Source: Psychrosphaera saromensis
Lineage (GTDB): Bacteria > Pseudomonadota > Gammaproteobacteria > Enterobacterales > Alteromonadaceae
Length of the DNA stretch: 64,000 bases
Assembly (NCBI RefSeq): GCF_002954545.1
Contig: NZ_MSCH01000003.1
Location: 1,018,824 to 1,082,823 of the forward strand
Direction: 5' to 3'
Each line of letters begins with the position of its first letter. Position 1 is the stretch's first letter. This document shows positions 12,704 through 21,592 of this stretch, piece after piece. Below the pieces are notes generated by a model, which made no database searches, was not told where the DNA came from, and saw only the letters and a program-made list of their open reading frames with translations. Made by a program: the position numbers and the translations under genes.

Positions 12704-12741
12704 ATTTGTGTTAGGAAAGGTAAGCGTTATTTTTTAAAGCT

Positions 12742-12860
12742 GTAAGGTTTTAGGGCTTTAAGGTTGTAGGGCTTTAAGGCTTTAAGGCTTTAGGGCTATA
12801 AGGTTGTAAGGTTTAAGGCTTTAGGGTTATAAGGTTTTAGGGTTGTAGGGCTTTAAGGTT
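12742..12860 (+). repeat. Degenerate 8-bp tandem array, about 15 units
   Basis: Fifteen consecutive units fit the pattern DTARGGYT (for example TTAAGGCT, TTAGGGTT, GTAGGGCT). Fourteen are 8 bases and one is 7. The variation is confined mainly to positions 1, 4 and 7, so the array has diverged since it arose. It ends 5 bases before the stop codon of cobD on the other strand. No protein reading of it is credible. Confidence 0.88.
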
Positions 12861-12865
12861 TTAAA

Positions 12866-13924
12866 CTAGGTTATTTGAGCACAAGCGAGTTGTAATGCCT
12901 TTTCTAAACGTTCTATTGAGTCTGTTGTGGCAATACCAAATCTTAATGTATCTTGCTCGTCGGCTAATCGGCAATAAACCGCTTGCTGACATAATAAATG
13001 ATAAAGCTGCTTAGCCGTTGTTGACTGCTTAAAACTTAATGTAATAAATAAATCACAACCTTTAATATCTAATACTAAGTCGCTTTTATCGACTCGATTA
13101 TCCACTCCATTAAACACGCGATTAAACATTTGCACTTGAGCTGTTGCGAGCTGTTTTAACTGTGATTTTTGTGTTTGCTGCCAGCTTGTATCAACTAATG
13201 CTTGCTCAGCAATAATCTGTGCTGGGTTATTTACCTGCCAAGGACCTAACAATTCTGCAAAGGTGTTACACCAATGCTCATTAGCTACTAAAAAACCAAT
13301 TCTAATTCCCGCTAAGCCAAAAAATTTACCAAACGAGCGTAATACTAAAACATGGTTGTCATTAGCGAACGGGCAATAAGACTGCTCGTTTGGCATCACG
13401 TCGATAAACGCTTCATCAACCACCAACAAACCGTTCAATTGTTTTAATGCGCTGTGGTACTGGCTGATAAGCTCACGTTCAAAAAACTGGCCAGTAGGAT
13501 TGTTGGGATTAATGATCACCACAATACAATTAACAGGTAACTGACTAAGCTCAGGTAATGAGTCTTGATAAAAGCGCAGCTCATAGCCAGCAACTTTCCA
13601 AGCCTGAGCATGTTCTTTATAACCACGCTCAGGTAAATACACCTGTTTACTGTTGGGGTTCTGTTGGTGATATAACGTCGGCAAAGCTTTTATAATGGCC
13701 TGGCTACCATTAGTGACAAGCAATTGAGAACATTGATAATAGTCTTTGGCTGCATTAACTAGATCTACATTATGTTGTGGTAGTTGTTGCCACGCACTGG
13801 CTGGAATAACTGGAATTGGATAACTGATAGGCGAAATTCCGGTCGATAAATCTAACCAATTTTTCGCAGGAATATTATATTGCTTGGCAACTAGTTGTAA
13901 TTGGCCACCGTGAACTAAAGCCAT
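12866..13924 (-). CDS. cobD: Threonine-phosphate decarboxylase CobD (PLP-dependent)
   Basis: Makes (R)-1-amino-2-propanol O-2-phosphate from L-threonine phosphate, giving the aminopropanol arm of cobalamin. The 352-residue fold-type I PLP enzyme opens with HGGQLQLVAKQYNIPAKNWLDLSTGISP, typical of CobD. It continues with NGSQAIIKALP, IINPNNPTGQ, VVDEAFIDV and RSFGKFFGLAGIRIGF, whose lysine binds PLP. It overlaps the upstream cbiB by 10 bases, so the two are coupled. A histidinol-phosphate aminotransferase is the alternative, but the N-terminus and context favour CobD. Confidence 0.92.
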   Translation of the reverse strand: MALVHGGQLQLVAKQYNIPAKNWLDLSTGISPISYPIPVIPASAWQQLPQHNVDLVNAAKDYYQCSQLLVTNGSQAIIKALPTLYHQQNPNSKQVYLPERGYKEHAQAWKVAGYELRFYQDSLPELSQLPVNCIVVIINPNNPTGQFFERELISQYHSALKQLNGLLVVDEAFIDVMPNEQSYCPFANDNHVLVLRSFGKFFGLAGIRIGFLVANEHWCNTFAELLGPWQVNNPAQIIAEQALVDTSWQQTQKSQLKQLATAQVQMFNRVFNGVDNRVDKSDLVLDIKGCDLFITLSFKQSTTAKQLYHLLCQQAVYCRLADEQDTLRFGIATTDSIERLEKALQLACAQIT

Positions 13925-14991
13925 TTCATTCCTATTGAGAAGGTTAATACACAGGCCAATAACAGTAAACTAGCGCGAGTAACTAAGGTTAAACTTAATG
14001 GGATATCGTCGACTGTGGCCGCGTTATGAATTGGCTCTGGGTTATTAATAGCCTCTGCGTTATTCATAACCTCTGAGTTATCGTCAACGTCTTCTATTAA
14101 ACCTAAAGCAACAGAGTTAATTTTTTTGCCGTGATAAAGCGCGCTGCCCCCAAGTCGTATCCCCATAACCGTCGCACCTGCTGCCATCACCCAACCACCG
14201 TTATGGCTTTTGTATTTATTCCCTTGCTTATAAGCATTGCGCAAGCTGTTAAATACACGTCGGTGTTTAATCCCTTGTATGGCATAAAGTAAAGTGCAGC
14301 ACTTACCTGAGATAAAACCGAGTAAGTCATCCAAACGAGCGCTGGCATAACCAAAGTCGTTAAAACGCGGGTTTTTATAACCCCACATGGCATCTAACGT
14401 ATTTGCTAATCTGTGTATTATCACCAAAGGCGCACCGCCAATAATATAATAAATCATCGTCGCGATAACCGAATCGTGACCATTTTCTAACATTGACTCT
14501 ACTGTGGCTCTCGATATTTCTTGTTCGCTAAGTTCATTGGTTTGTCTGCTAACAATATAACCAGTAAAACGCCGAGCTTGTTCCATATCGCCGGCTTGCA
14601 GCGGTTGGTAAATTTGCATGGCGTGTTGATATAAACTATTTAACCCAATCGCTAAATAGAGCACAGTGGCATCAAGGCAAATCTGCCAATACCAAATAAG
14701 ATCGTTAAAGCAATACCAGTATATTAAAGGTAAAGGCAGCACCAATAAGCACCAAGCAAAGGTGCCGAGTAGCTTGCTGTTAAAAGAGCGGTTAAAAGCG
14801 CTTTTTATAGAAAGATCTGAAGACCTGTTTAACTTTGCTTCTAGTTTATTTGCCAACCAACCAAAACCAACCAGATAGTGAAAACGGGTAGCTTCGCCAA
14901 AAACTTTATCCAGTAATAACGCAAGTGACAGCGTAATGAATACAGCAAACTCAGGTAGTAATGTCATTGTTTGGTTATAGATATTATCCAT
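13915..14991 (-). CDS. cbiB: Adenosylcobinamide-phosphate synthase CbiB
   Basis: An inner-membrane enzyme that joins aminopropanol phosphate (the product of the neighbouring CobD) to adenosylcobyric acid. The 358-residue protein has several hydrophobic helices and the CbiB signature: Q at the end of one helix, VSRQTNELSEQEISRATVESMLENGHDSVIA, then GGAPLVIIHRLANTLDAMWGYKNPRFNDFGYASARLDDL. The stretch EDVDDNSEVMNNAEAINNPEPIHNAATVDD near the C-terminus is a low-complexity insert before the last helix, unusual for the family and possibly a loop expansion. Confidence 0.9.
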   Translation of the reverse strand: MDNIYNQTMTLLPEFAVFITLSLALLLDKVFGEATRFHYLVGFGWLANKLEAKLNRSSDLSIKSAFNRSFNSKLLGTFAWCLLVLPLPLIYWYCFNDLIWYWQICLDATVLYLAIGLNSLYQHAMQIYQPLQAGDMEQARRFTGYIVSRQTNELSEQEISRATVESMLENGHDSVIATMIYYIIGGAPLVIIHRLANTLDAMWGYKNPRFNDFGYASARLDDLLGFISGKCCTLLYAIQGIKHRRVFNSLRNAYKQGNKYKSHNGGWVMAAGATVMGIRLGGSALYHGKKINSVALGLIEDVDDNSEVMNNAEAINNPEPIHNAATVDDIPLSLTLVTRASLLLLACVLTFSIGMKWL

Positions 14992-15030
14992 TCTGGAACT
15001 GGCTTACCTTATATGTACAATTGGCTTTAA

Positions 15031-15669
15031 TTAGCTAGTGATTAAATTAAAGCGTTTTTCGCTGTGTTGATAGGTTACTTGGAAAACCGAACCATTGTCG
15101 AATAATTCGTAAGCACTAATACTTGAGTGATGGCCTAATTTCGCCAAAAAACAACGTAATGCCTCGCCATGAAAAATCACTAAGATGTTTTTACCATTAT
15201 GCTCATCCGCTAATGTTTCCAATGCGTTATAAATCCGGGCGGCACAAGTGATAGCACTCTCGGATTTATTAAAACCGTCAACGACCTCAATGTGTTTACC
15301 ATTTAGAGAAGAGTCATTATCTACTAGTGTTAAGTCAGTATATTGTTGCAGTAACTCTGGATAATCTTTGTCAGCTTTTATGTCTTGAATATAACGACCT
15401 TGCCAATGCCCTAAGTTACGTTCAATTAATTCTACCGAATGTTCTACTGGTGACTTTAGTTGCTGTTGGCAAATGAGCGCACTGTTAACTGCGCGGCCAA
15501 GGGTTGAAGATACGATTAACTCTATTTTTATATCACTAAGTTGCTGTGCTATTTGTGCTGATTGCAGTTTACCCGCATCAGTCAAATCGCTGTCGAGTTG
15601 TCCTTGAAATCGATGGGTTTTATTCCATTGTGTTTGCCCGTGACGAGCTAAATATAAATTTGTTGTCAT
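15031..15669 (-). CDS. cobC: Histidine phosphatase, probable alpha-ribazole phosphatase CobC
   Basis: A 212-residue histidine-phosphatase-fold protein. LARHGQTQWN carries the catalytic RHG, with later ERNLGHWQGR and IFHGEALRCFL supplying the second histidine region. Sequence alone would also fit a phosphoglycerate-mutase-like enzyme. The position 39 bases ahead of cbiB-cobD on the same strand makes dephosphorylation of alpha-ribazole phosphate in cobalamin nucleotide-loop assembly the likely role. cobU, cobS and cobT are not in the window. A 14-bp palindrome separates it from uvrA. Confidence 0.72.
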   Translation of the reverse strand: MTTNLYLARHGQTQWNKTHRFQGQLDSDLTDAGKLQSAQIAQQLSDIKIELIVSSTLGRAVNSALICQQQLKSPVEHSVELIERNLGHWQGRYIQDIKADKDYPELLQQYTDLTLVDNDSSLNGKHIEVVDGFNKSESAITCAARIYNALETLADEHNGKNILVIFHGEALRCFLAKLGHHSSISAYELFDNGSVFQVTYQHSEKRFNLITS

Positions 15670-15744
15670 GTTAATTTTAAGCTTTTAATACAAATGCCTT
15701 GTAAGAGCGCAGAAGGGAAGACCGTAAAGAAGGTAGGGAATAAA

Positions 15745-15776
15745 TTTAAGGTGAGTGACTATTCACTCACCTTAAA
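15745..15776 (-). terminator. Perfect 14-bp inverted repeat after uvrA
   Basis: TTTAAGGTGAGTGA and its exact complement are separated by a 4-base loop, 14 bases downstream of the uvrA stop on the minus strand. The T-run beyond it on that strand is short and interrupted. It is probably the uvrA terminator or a transcript-stabilising hairpin. Confidence 0.6.
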
Positions 15777-15789
15777 TAGTAAGCATGCT

Positions 15790-18612
15790 CTAGCTAAGAA
15801 GTGGTTTTAAATACCTAGCTGTATGAGAACGAGGTTCGTCACAAATATCTTCAGGTTTACCAGCAACTAAAATCTCACCGCCGCCAGAACCGCCTTCAGG
15901 ACCCAAGTCGATAATCCAATCTGCCGTTTTAATAACATCAAGATTATGCTCAATAATAACTAACGTATTACCTTGGTCTCTTAGTCTGTGTAATACCGCC
16001 AATAACTGCTCAATATCATAAAAATGCAGACCAGTTGTCGGTTCATCTAAGATATATAACGTTTGGCCAGTATCACGCTTAGATAACTCTTTAGACAGTT
16101 TTACACGTTGTGCTTCACCACCAGATAAGGTTGTTGCGCTTTGACCTAAACGAATATAACTAAGGCCAACATCCATCAAGGTTTTTAGTTTACGAGCAAT
16201 GGCAGGAATCGCTTCAAAAAACTCATGAGCATCTTCCACTGTCATATCTAACACTTGGTGAATGTTTTTGTTTTTATACAAAACTTCTAATGTCTCGCGG
16301 TTGTAACGTTTGCTTTTACATACATCACAAGGCACATAAACATCAGGTAAAAAGTGCATTTCTACTTTAATTAGACCGTCACCTTGGCAAGCTTCACAAC
16401 GTCCGCCTTTAACATTAAAGCTAAAACGTCCAGCTTTGTAACCACGAGCTCTAGACTCTTGAGTACTGGCGAACAAGTCACGGATATTGGTAAATATACC
16501 AGTATAAGTGGCTGGATTTGAACGTGGCGTACGACCAATTGGGCTTTGGTCAATATCAATAACCTTATCCAATAAGTCCATACCCACAATATCTTTATAC
16601 GGAGCAGGTTCAGACGTGGTTGCGCCGTTTAATTCACGATGAGCAATCTCATACAAGGTGTCATTGATTAAGGTAGATTTACCAGAACCAGACACACCAG
16701 TCACACAGGTCATTAAACCTAACGGAATGTTAACCGTCACATCTTTTAAGTTGTTACCCGTTGCGCCACTTAAGGTTAACCATTTATCTTCATTAACTGG
16801 GGTTCTTACTGGCGGAATAGCAATTTTTCTGACACCAGATAAGTATTGACCCGTAATAGAATTAGGCTCATCCATAACTTGTTGTGGCGTACCCTGGGCA
16901 ATAATCTCACCACCGTGAACGCCCGCACCTGGACCAATATCGATAACGTGATCCGCTTCTCTTATTGCGTCTTCATCATGCTCAACAACAATAACCGTAT
17001 TACCTAAGTCACGTAAGTGGAATAGGGTTTGTAAAAGACGGTCGTTATCACGTTGGTGCAAACCAATTGACGGTTCATCAAGCACATACATAACACCAAC
17101 TAACCCCGCACCAATTTGGCTTGCGAGTCTAATACGTTGTGCTTCACCACCAGATAAAGTGTCGGCGCTACGAGATACCGATAAGTAATTTAAGCCAACA
17201 TTCACCAAGAAACCTAAACGCTCTTTAATTTCTTTTAAAATCTTTTCGGCTATTTGTGCTTTTTGGCCAGACAAGTCCATCTTGTCAAAAAAGTCATGAG
17301 CATCACCAATAGAAAGATCGGCAATGGTAGATATGTTAGTGCCGTTAATAAATACGTTTCTGGCTTCTTCGCGTAAGCGACTGCCATCACATGTAGGACA
17401 ATGTTGCGTGCTTATGTATTTAGTTAACTCGTCACGTACCGAGTTAGACTCAGTGTCTTTATAACGACGTTCCATATTAGGTAAAATACCTTCAAATGGA
17501 TGAGTACGAGTGACAACGTCACCACGGTCGTTCATATATTTAAATTCAATATCTTGCTTACCGCTGCCGTTTAAAATGACTTCTTTGTGTTCGTCCGGTA
17601 AGTCATTAAATGGCAAGGTTAAATCAATTTTATAGAAAGCAGCCAAAGACGTTAACATTTGGAAGTAATAGAAATTACGTTTATCCCAGCCTCTTATAGC
17701 TCCGCCGGTTAAACTCAATTCTGAATTGATAATAACTTTTTCAGCATCAAAGTATTGTTTAACACCTAAACCATCACAGCTATTACAAGCACCAGCCGGA
17801 TTGTTGAATGAAAACAATCTAGGTTCTAACTCTTGCATAGAGTAACCACAAACCGGACAAGCAAAGTTAGCACTGAACGTAATGTCAGCGTCATCTGAGT
17901 CCATAAAGCCAACCAGCAAAGTGCCAGCGCTTAGCTCAAGTGCTGTTTCTATCGACTCAGCTAAACGTTGCTGAATGTCGTCTCTTACTTTTAAGCGGTC
18001 GACAACAACATCAATATTATGTTTTTTATGTAGCTCTAACGTTGGTGGATCTGACAAGTCACAAATCTCACCGTTTATACGTGAGCGTATAAAACCTTGA
18101 GCCGCTAGGTTTTCAAGCGTTTTAACATGTTCACCTTTACGTGCTTTAACCACAGGCGCCAGTAACATGATTTTAGAGCCTTCAGGCAATTCTAAAATTT
18201 TATCAACCATTTGCGACACAGTTTGCGCTTCAAGTCTTTCACCATGAGTAGGACACGTTGGTGTACCAACACGGGCAAACAACAAACGTAAATAGTCGTA
18301 TATCTCAGTGATAGTTCCTACGGTAGACCTAGGATTATGCGAAGTAGATTTTTGTTCAATAGAAATAGCAGGAGAAAGTCCCTCAATGTGATCCACATCA
18401 GGCTTTTCCATTAACGATAAGAATTGGCGAGCATAAGCAGACAAAGACTCGACATAACGTCGTTGGCCTTCAGCATATAAAGTATCAAACGCTAACGAGG
18501 ATTTACCCGACCCAGAAAGTCCGGTAATAACGATGAGCTTATCTCGTGGGATATCCAAACTTATATCTTTTAAGTTATGAGTTCGAGCACCACGGACTTC
18601 TATTTGGTTCAT
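15790..18612 (-). CDS. uvrA: Excinuclease ABC subunit A (UvrA)
   Basis: The damage-sensing ATPase of nucleotide excision repair. Starting at ATG 18612 gives 940 residues, the E. coli length, and the familiar opening [17 protein letters not shown]. An upstream in-frame start adds 14 unlikely residues. Two ABC cassettes are visible ([19 protein letters not shown] and [16 protein letters not shown], each with an SGGEAQR signature). So are the zinc modules ([14 protein letters not shown] and CEACQGDGL ... [10 protein letters not shown]). No CTGT-N8-ACAG LexA box was found upstream. Confidence 0.97.
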   Translation of the reverse strand: MNQIEVRGARTHNLKDISLDIPRDKLIVITGLSGSGKSSLAFDTLYAEGQRRYVESLSAYARQFLSLMEKPDVDHIEGLSPAISIEQKSTSHNPRSTVGTITEIYDYLRLLFARVGTPTCPTHGERLEAQTVSQMVDKILELPEGSKIMLLAPVVKARKGEHVKTLENLAAQGFIRSRINGEICDLSDPPTLELHKKHNIDVVVDRLKVRDDIQQRLAESIETALELSAGTLLVGFMDSDDADITFSANFACPVCGYSMQELEPRLFSFNNPAGACNSCDGLGVKQYFDAEKVIINSELSLTGGAIRGWDKRNFYYFQMLTSLAAFYKIDLTLPFNDLPDEHKEVILNGSGKQDIEFKYMNDRGDVVTRTHPFEGILPNMERRYKDTESNSVRDELTKYISTQHCPTCDGSRLREEARNVFINGTNISTIADLSIGDAHDFFDKMDLSGQKAQIAEKILKEIKERLGFLVNVGLNYLSVSRSADTLSGGEAQRIRLASQIGAGLVGVMYVLDEPSIGLHQRDNDRLLQTLFHLRDLGNTVIVVEHDEDAIREADHVIDIGPGAGVHGGEIIAQGTPQQVMDEPNSITGQYLSGVRKIAIPPVRTPVNEDKWLTLSGATGNNLKDVTVNIPLGLMTCVTGVSGSGKSTLINDTLYEIAHRELNGATTSEPAPYKDIVGMDLLDKVIDIDQSPIGRTPRSNPATYTGIFTNIRDLFASTQESRARGYKAGRFSFNVKGGRCEACQGDGLIKVEMHFLPDVYVPCDVCKSKRYNRETLEVLYKNKNIHQVLDMTVEDAHEFFEAIPAIARKLKTLMDVGLSYIRLGQSATTLSGGEAQRVKLSKELSKRDTGQTLYILDEPTTGLHFYDIEQLLAVLHRLRDQGNTLVIIEHNLDVIKTADWIIDLGPEGGSGGGEILVAGKPEDICDEPRSHTARYLKPLLS

Positions 18613-18935
18613 ACGGGATTCTTTTCTAATTGAACTGATCCGTAAGTATGCCACTTTGTGACTCTACTTTATAGCCCAAGATGGAATAACCAAGATGTAA
18701 TAACTAAGGTAGACGCCCTAATTACACCGTTATTTACCTGCTTAAGGTAATACGGAGTTTTTGTAATAGTTGTTTGTATAGTTGTTTGGAATAGTTCTTT
18801 GTAATAATACAACCGTCACTTACACAACCAGTTAAATTATAAAACGAGATAATATTATGATTTTAGCTAATTTTATAAATAAAACTAAACGATAAATATG
18901 CTACTATCCTGCCTCAAATTTTTACGAAGTGGGAC
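18613..18935. other. Divergent intergenic region uvrA / MFS transporter
   Basis: About 320 bases without a gene. It must hold the promoters of both divergent genes. A short direct-repeat cluster lies at 18764-18801: TAATAGTTGTTTG, TATAGTTGTTTG and GAATAGTTCTTTG, three tandem near-copies of 12-13 bases, one helical turn plus a little. No SOS box was seen by eye. Confidence 0.6.
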
Positions 18936-20330
18936 ATGGAATTAGTGGAGCAAACTAATCTGAATTCATTAGAGAAACGCGCTGCCGTTTCCCTAGCATT
19001 AATATTCTCAATGCGTATGCTTGGTTTATTCATGTTAATGCCAATTCTTGCTATCTATGGTCAAGAATTAGAAAACGTTTCGCCACTGTGGATTGGTATC
19101 GCCATTGGTGCTTACGGGTTAACACAAGCCTTGTTTCAAATCCCAATGGGCTGGTTATCAGACCGTTTTGGCCGTCGTAAAATTATCGTCATCGGTTTAA
19201 TTATATTTGCCATAGGTAGCGTGATAGCTGCACTTGCCACTAGCATTGAAATGGTCACTCTAGGCCGAGCTATACAAGGTATGGGCGCAATAGCCAGTGC
19301 CGTTTTAGCATTAGCGTCAGACGTAACACGTGAAGAACAAAGACCTAAAGTCATGGCCGTTATTGGTATGTGCATAGGCCTGAGCTTTGCCGTTGCTTTG
19401 GTGTTAGGACCAATGATAGCTGAAGCATTTGGCTTACAAGGTGTGTTTTTTATAACGGCTGTTATGGCCGTTGTTGGTATTATTATCACCTTAACTGTGG
19501 TCCCTGTTTCATATACCCAAACTAATTCAAGCGAAGTCACCGCATCAAAATCAAACATAATGGCCATGTTATTTAACGGGCAGTTAGTACGATTAGATTT
19601 AGGTGTTTTATTTCTGCATTGGTTAATGACGTCTATATTTATTGCGTTACCTATTTTATTTAAAGACTCAGGCTTGGCAGTAACCGAACACTGGAAAATA
19701 TATTTACCTGTTTTATTTTTGTCTTTTGTTTTTATGGTGCCTATGCTGATAATTGGCGCTAAAAAACAAATAGAAAAAAATCTGTTTATCTTTGCTGTTG
19801 GTTTGGTGATGTTAGCGTCTGTATTGATGGTATTTTCAGTATCAATTTGGCCACTTATATTGGCCGTGTTTATATTTTTTGTAGGCTTTAACTTTTTGGA
19901 AGCAAGTCTGCCAGCTCATGTATCCAGATTAGCGCCTGCAGGTCAGAAGGGCACTGCAATGGGTGTATATTCTAGCAGTCAGTTCTTTGGTGCATTTTTA
20001 GGTGGCGTTTCCGGTGGATTCATCGCTCAAAATTTTGGTTTTAGTTATTTGTTTGCCGCCAATGGTCTAATTGCGTTATTATGGTTGGTCTTGGCATTTG
20101 GCATGAAATTACCAGTAAGCTCAAAAAGGGTTTCCATACCATTTGAGCCAAAAGGCGGCTTAGACTATCAAGAATTTATCAATCAATTAAGTCAATGTGG
20201 CGGCGTTATGGAAGCCACATTGGTTGAAGACGAAAGTCGCATATATTTAAAAGTAGACAAAACAAATTACGATCGCCCAAGTGTCGATCAGCTAATAGCA
20301 CAGATTAATCATAAAGATTCAGGAGAATAG
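18936..20330 (+). CDS. MFS transporter, YajR-like, with C-terminal soluble domain
   Basis: A 464-residue major facilitator with 12 predicted helices. Motif A is [16 protein letters not shown] (residues ~72-87), and a motif B-like [20 protein letters not shown] follows in helix 4. After helix 12, residues ~395-464 form a soluble segment ([32 protein letters not shown]...) resembling the ferredoxin-like YAM domain of E. coli YajR. The substrate is unknown; drug/H+ antiport is the family default. It ends 2 bases before ssb, so the two are cotranscribed. Confidence 0.82.
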   Translation: MELVEQTNLNSLEKRAAVSLALIFSMRMLGLFMLMPILAIYGQELENVSPLWIGIAIGAYGLTQALFQIPMGWLSDRFGRRKIIVIGLIIFAIGSVIAALATSIEMVTLGRAIQGMGAIASAVLALASDVTREEQRPKVMAVIGMCIGLSFAVALVLGPMIAEAFGLQGVFFITAVMAVVGIIITLTVVPVSYTQTNSSEVTASKSNIMAMLFNGQLVRLDLGVLFLHWLMTSIFIALPILFKDSGLAVTEHWKIYLPVLFLSFVFMVPMLIIGAKKQIEKNLFIFAVGLVMLASVLMVFSVSIWPLILAVFIFFVGFNFLEASLPAHVSRLAPAGQKGTAMGVYSSSQFFGAFLGGVSGGFIAQNFGFSYLFAANGLIALLWLVLAFGMKLPVSSKRVSIPFEPKGGLDYQEFINQLSQCGGVMEATLVEDESRIYLKVDKTNYDRPSVDQLIAQINHKDSGE

Positions 20331-20332
20331 TT

Positions 20333-20956
20333 ATGGCTCGCGGAGTCAATAAAGTAATTTTAATTGGAACATTAGGCGCAGATCCTGAAGTAAGATTTAT
20401 GCCAAATGGTAATGCCGTTGCCAATATCAGCTTAGCGACAAACGAAAGCTGGAAAGATAAAAATACTGGGCAAATGCAAGAAAAAACAGAATGGCATCGT
20501 ATTGTTGTTTTTGGAAAACTTGCAGAAGTTGCTGGTGAATATTTACGTAAAGGTTCTCAAGCTTATTTTGAAGGTAAGTTGCAAACTCGTAAATGGCAAG
20601 ACCAAGCAACTGGCCAAGATAAATTCACAACAGAAGTTGTAATTGATTTTGGTGGCCAAATGCAAATGTTAGGCGGTCGTTCTGATAATGCTGGCGCATC
20701 ACCAGCAGCTGGTGGATTTAAGCCACAAGCACAGCAACAACCAGGTGGCTTCTCTCAAGCTCCTCAGCAAGCTGCGCCTCAACAGCAACAAGCTGCACCA
20801 CAGCAAGCTCAGCAACAGTATCAACAGCCACAAGGCGGATTCCAACCACAGAGCCAGCCGCAACAGCAGCAGCCTCAAGGTGGTTTCCAACCTCGTCAAG
20901 CACCATCAGCTCCACCAGAGCCATCAATGGACTTTGACGACGACATCCCGTTCTAG
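20333..20956 (+). CDS. ssb: Single-stranded DNA-binding protein
   Basis: Binds ssDNA as a tetramer during replication, recombination and repair. The 207 residues comprise an N-terminal OB fold (residues ~1-110, starting [21 protein letters not shown]), a long Gln/Pro/Gly-rich linker (about residues 125-195), and the acidic tip DFDDDIPF that docks partner proteins. The glutamine-rich linker produces long spurious ORFs in the other frames. ssb lies 2 bases after the MFS gene rather than directly opposite uvrA as in E. coli. Confidence 0.97.
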   Translation: MARGVNKVILIGTLGADPEVRFMPNGNAVANISLATNESWKDKNTGQMQEKTEWHRIVVFGKLAEVAGEYLRKGSQAYFEGKLQTRKWQDQATGQDKFTTEVVIDFGGQMQMLGGRSDNAGASPAAGGFKPQAQQQPGGFSQAPQQAAPQQQQAAPQQAQQQYQQPQGGFQPQSQPQQQQPQGGFQPRQAPSAPPEPSMDFDDDIPF

Positions 20957-20979
20957 GTCGTTGTAACATTATTTTTAAG

Positions 20980-21004
20980 AGCCCTGTATATCAGGGCTTT
21001 TTTG
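20980..21004 (+). terminator. Terminator after ssb
   Basis: AGCCCTG and CAGGGCT close on a TATAT loop and are followed by a T-run ending about 21004. This is a clear intrinsic terminator and marks the left edge of the accessory region. Confidence 0.93.
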
Positions 21005-21050
21005 TATGTGGGCGTGGAGGTTTGTTTTTTTTTAAAGATTAAAAGACTGT

Positions 21051-21330
21051 TTCACCTGCGGCGACCATACCTTTTTCAACAGCCAAAAAGGTAGGCCAAA
21101 AAGCCGCTCCTAATCAATATTCTTATCCTCAATAAAACTAAGTTTCATCCTCAAAAACGGGATGTACATTCGTCCCTGAACACCATCCCTTATTCGACGT
21201 CCTGTCTCATATTTTGGAAAACTTATTTTATTTCGGGAATATTTAGATGGAGAGGAAAAGCAGAGCAAAAGCAAAGCGAACCTTGCGGTTCGCTATATTC
21301 GTGTTTAAAGGTGGCTGTCCAAGTTATTGT
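21051..21330 (+). repeat. Intergenic element, copy A (forward)
   Basis: Copy A of a three-member element family. Segment 21059-21275 is close to the reverse complement of 25925-26155 (copy B), including an almost exact 50-base start around CGACCATACCTTTTTCAACA. Internal parts, in order, are the hairpin arms GGGATG (21159-21164) and CATCCC (21184-21189) enclosing TCGTCCCTGA, then AGATGGAGAGG, then a small terminal hairpin GCGAACC/GGTTCGC (21275-21292), and a tail with GGCTGTCCAAGTTATT. No ORF spans it. Confidence 0.82.
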
Positions 21331-21360
21331 TAATTTTTGTTTACCAAGCTTTTTTTTCCA

Positions 21361-21592
21361 GACAAAGCTTAAGTTACTACATCCATGTAGCTAAAAAACG
21401 GACTGAAAAGTCGTCCCTGATAACCAGTCCTTCCTCAGCATCCATGCTTCGAATTATATAAAAATAATATTTAACAAAGTGATTTTGAACGGAGAGGTAA
21501 AGCAGCGCAAAACAAAAGCGAGCCTGACGGCTATTGTACAAAAATTGACTTGTATGTGTATGCAAATTAGAGTGAGTACGCACGTTATTTAA
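21361..21592 (+). repeat. Intergenic element, copy C (forward, diverged)
   Basis: A diverged copy in the same direction as copy A. The hairpin arms are GGACTG (21400-21405) and CAGTCC (21425-21430), with the same 19-base spacing and the same loop TCGTCCCTGA. The following GGAGAGGTAAAGCAG and a GAGCC-TGAC-GGCT end correspond to copy B. The tail AATTAGAGTGAGTACGCACGTTATT touches the stop codon of the minus-strand gene at 21589. A CTACATCCATGTAG palindrome at 21377-21390 is special to this copy. Confidence 0.7.

Noticed and set aside
20688-20969. Long ORFs in other frames of the ssb linker
   Set aside because: They are shadows of the Gln/Pro-rich ssb linker; low-complexity codons avoid stops in several frames.
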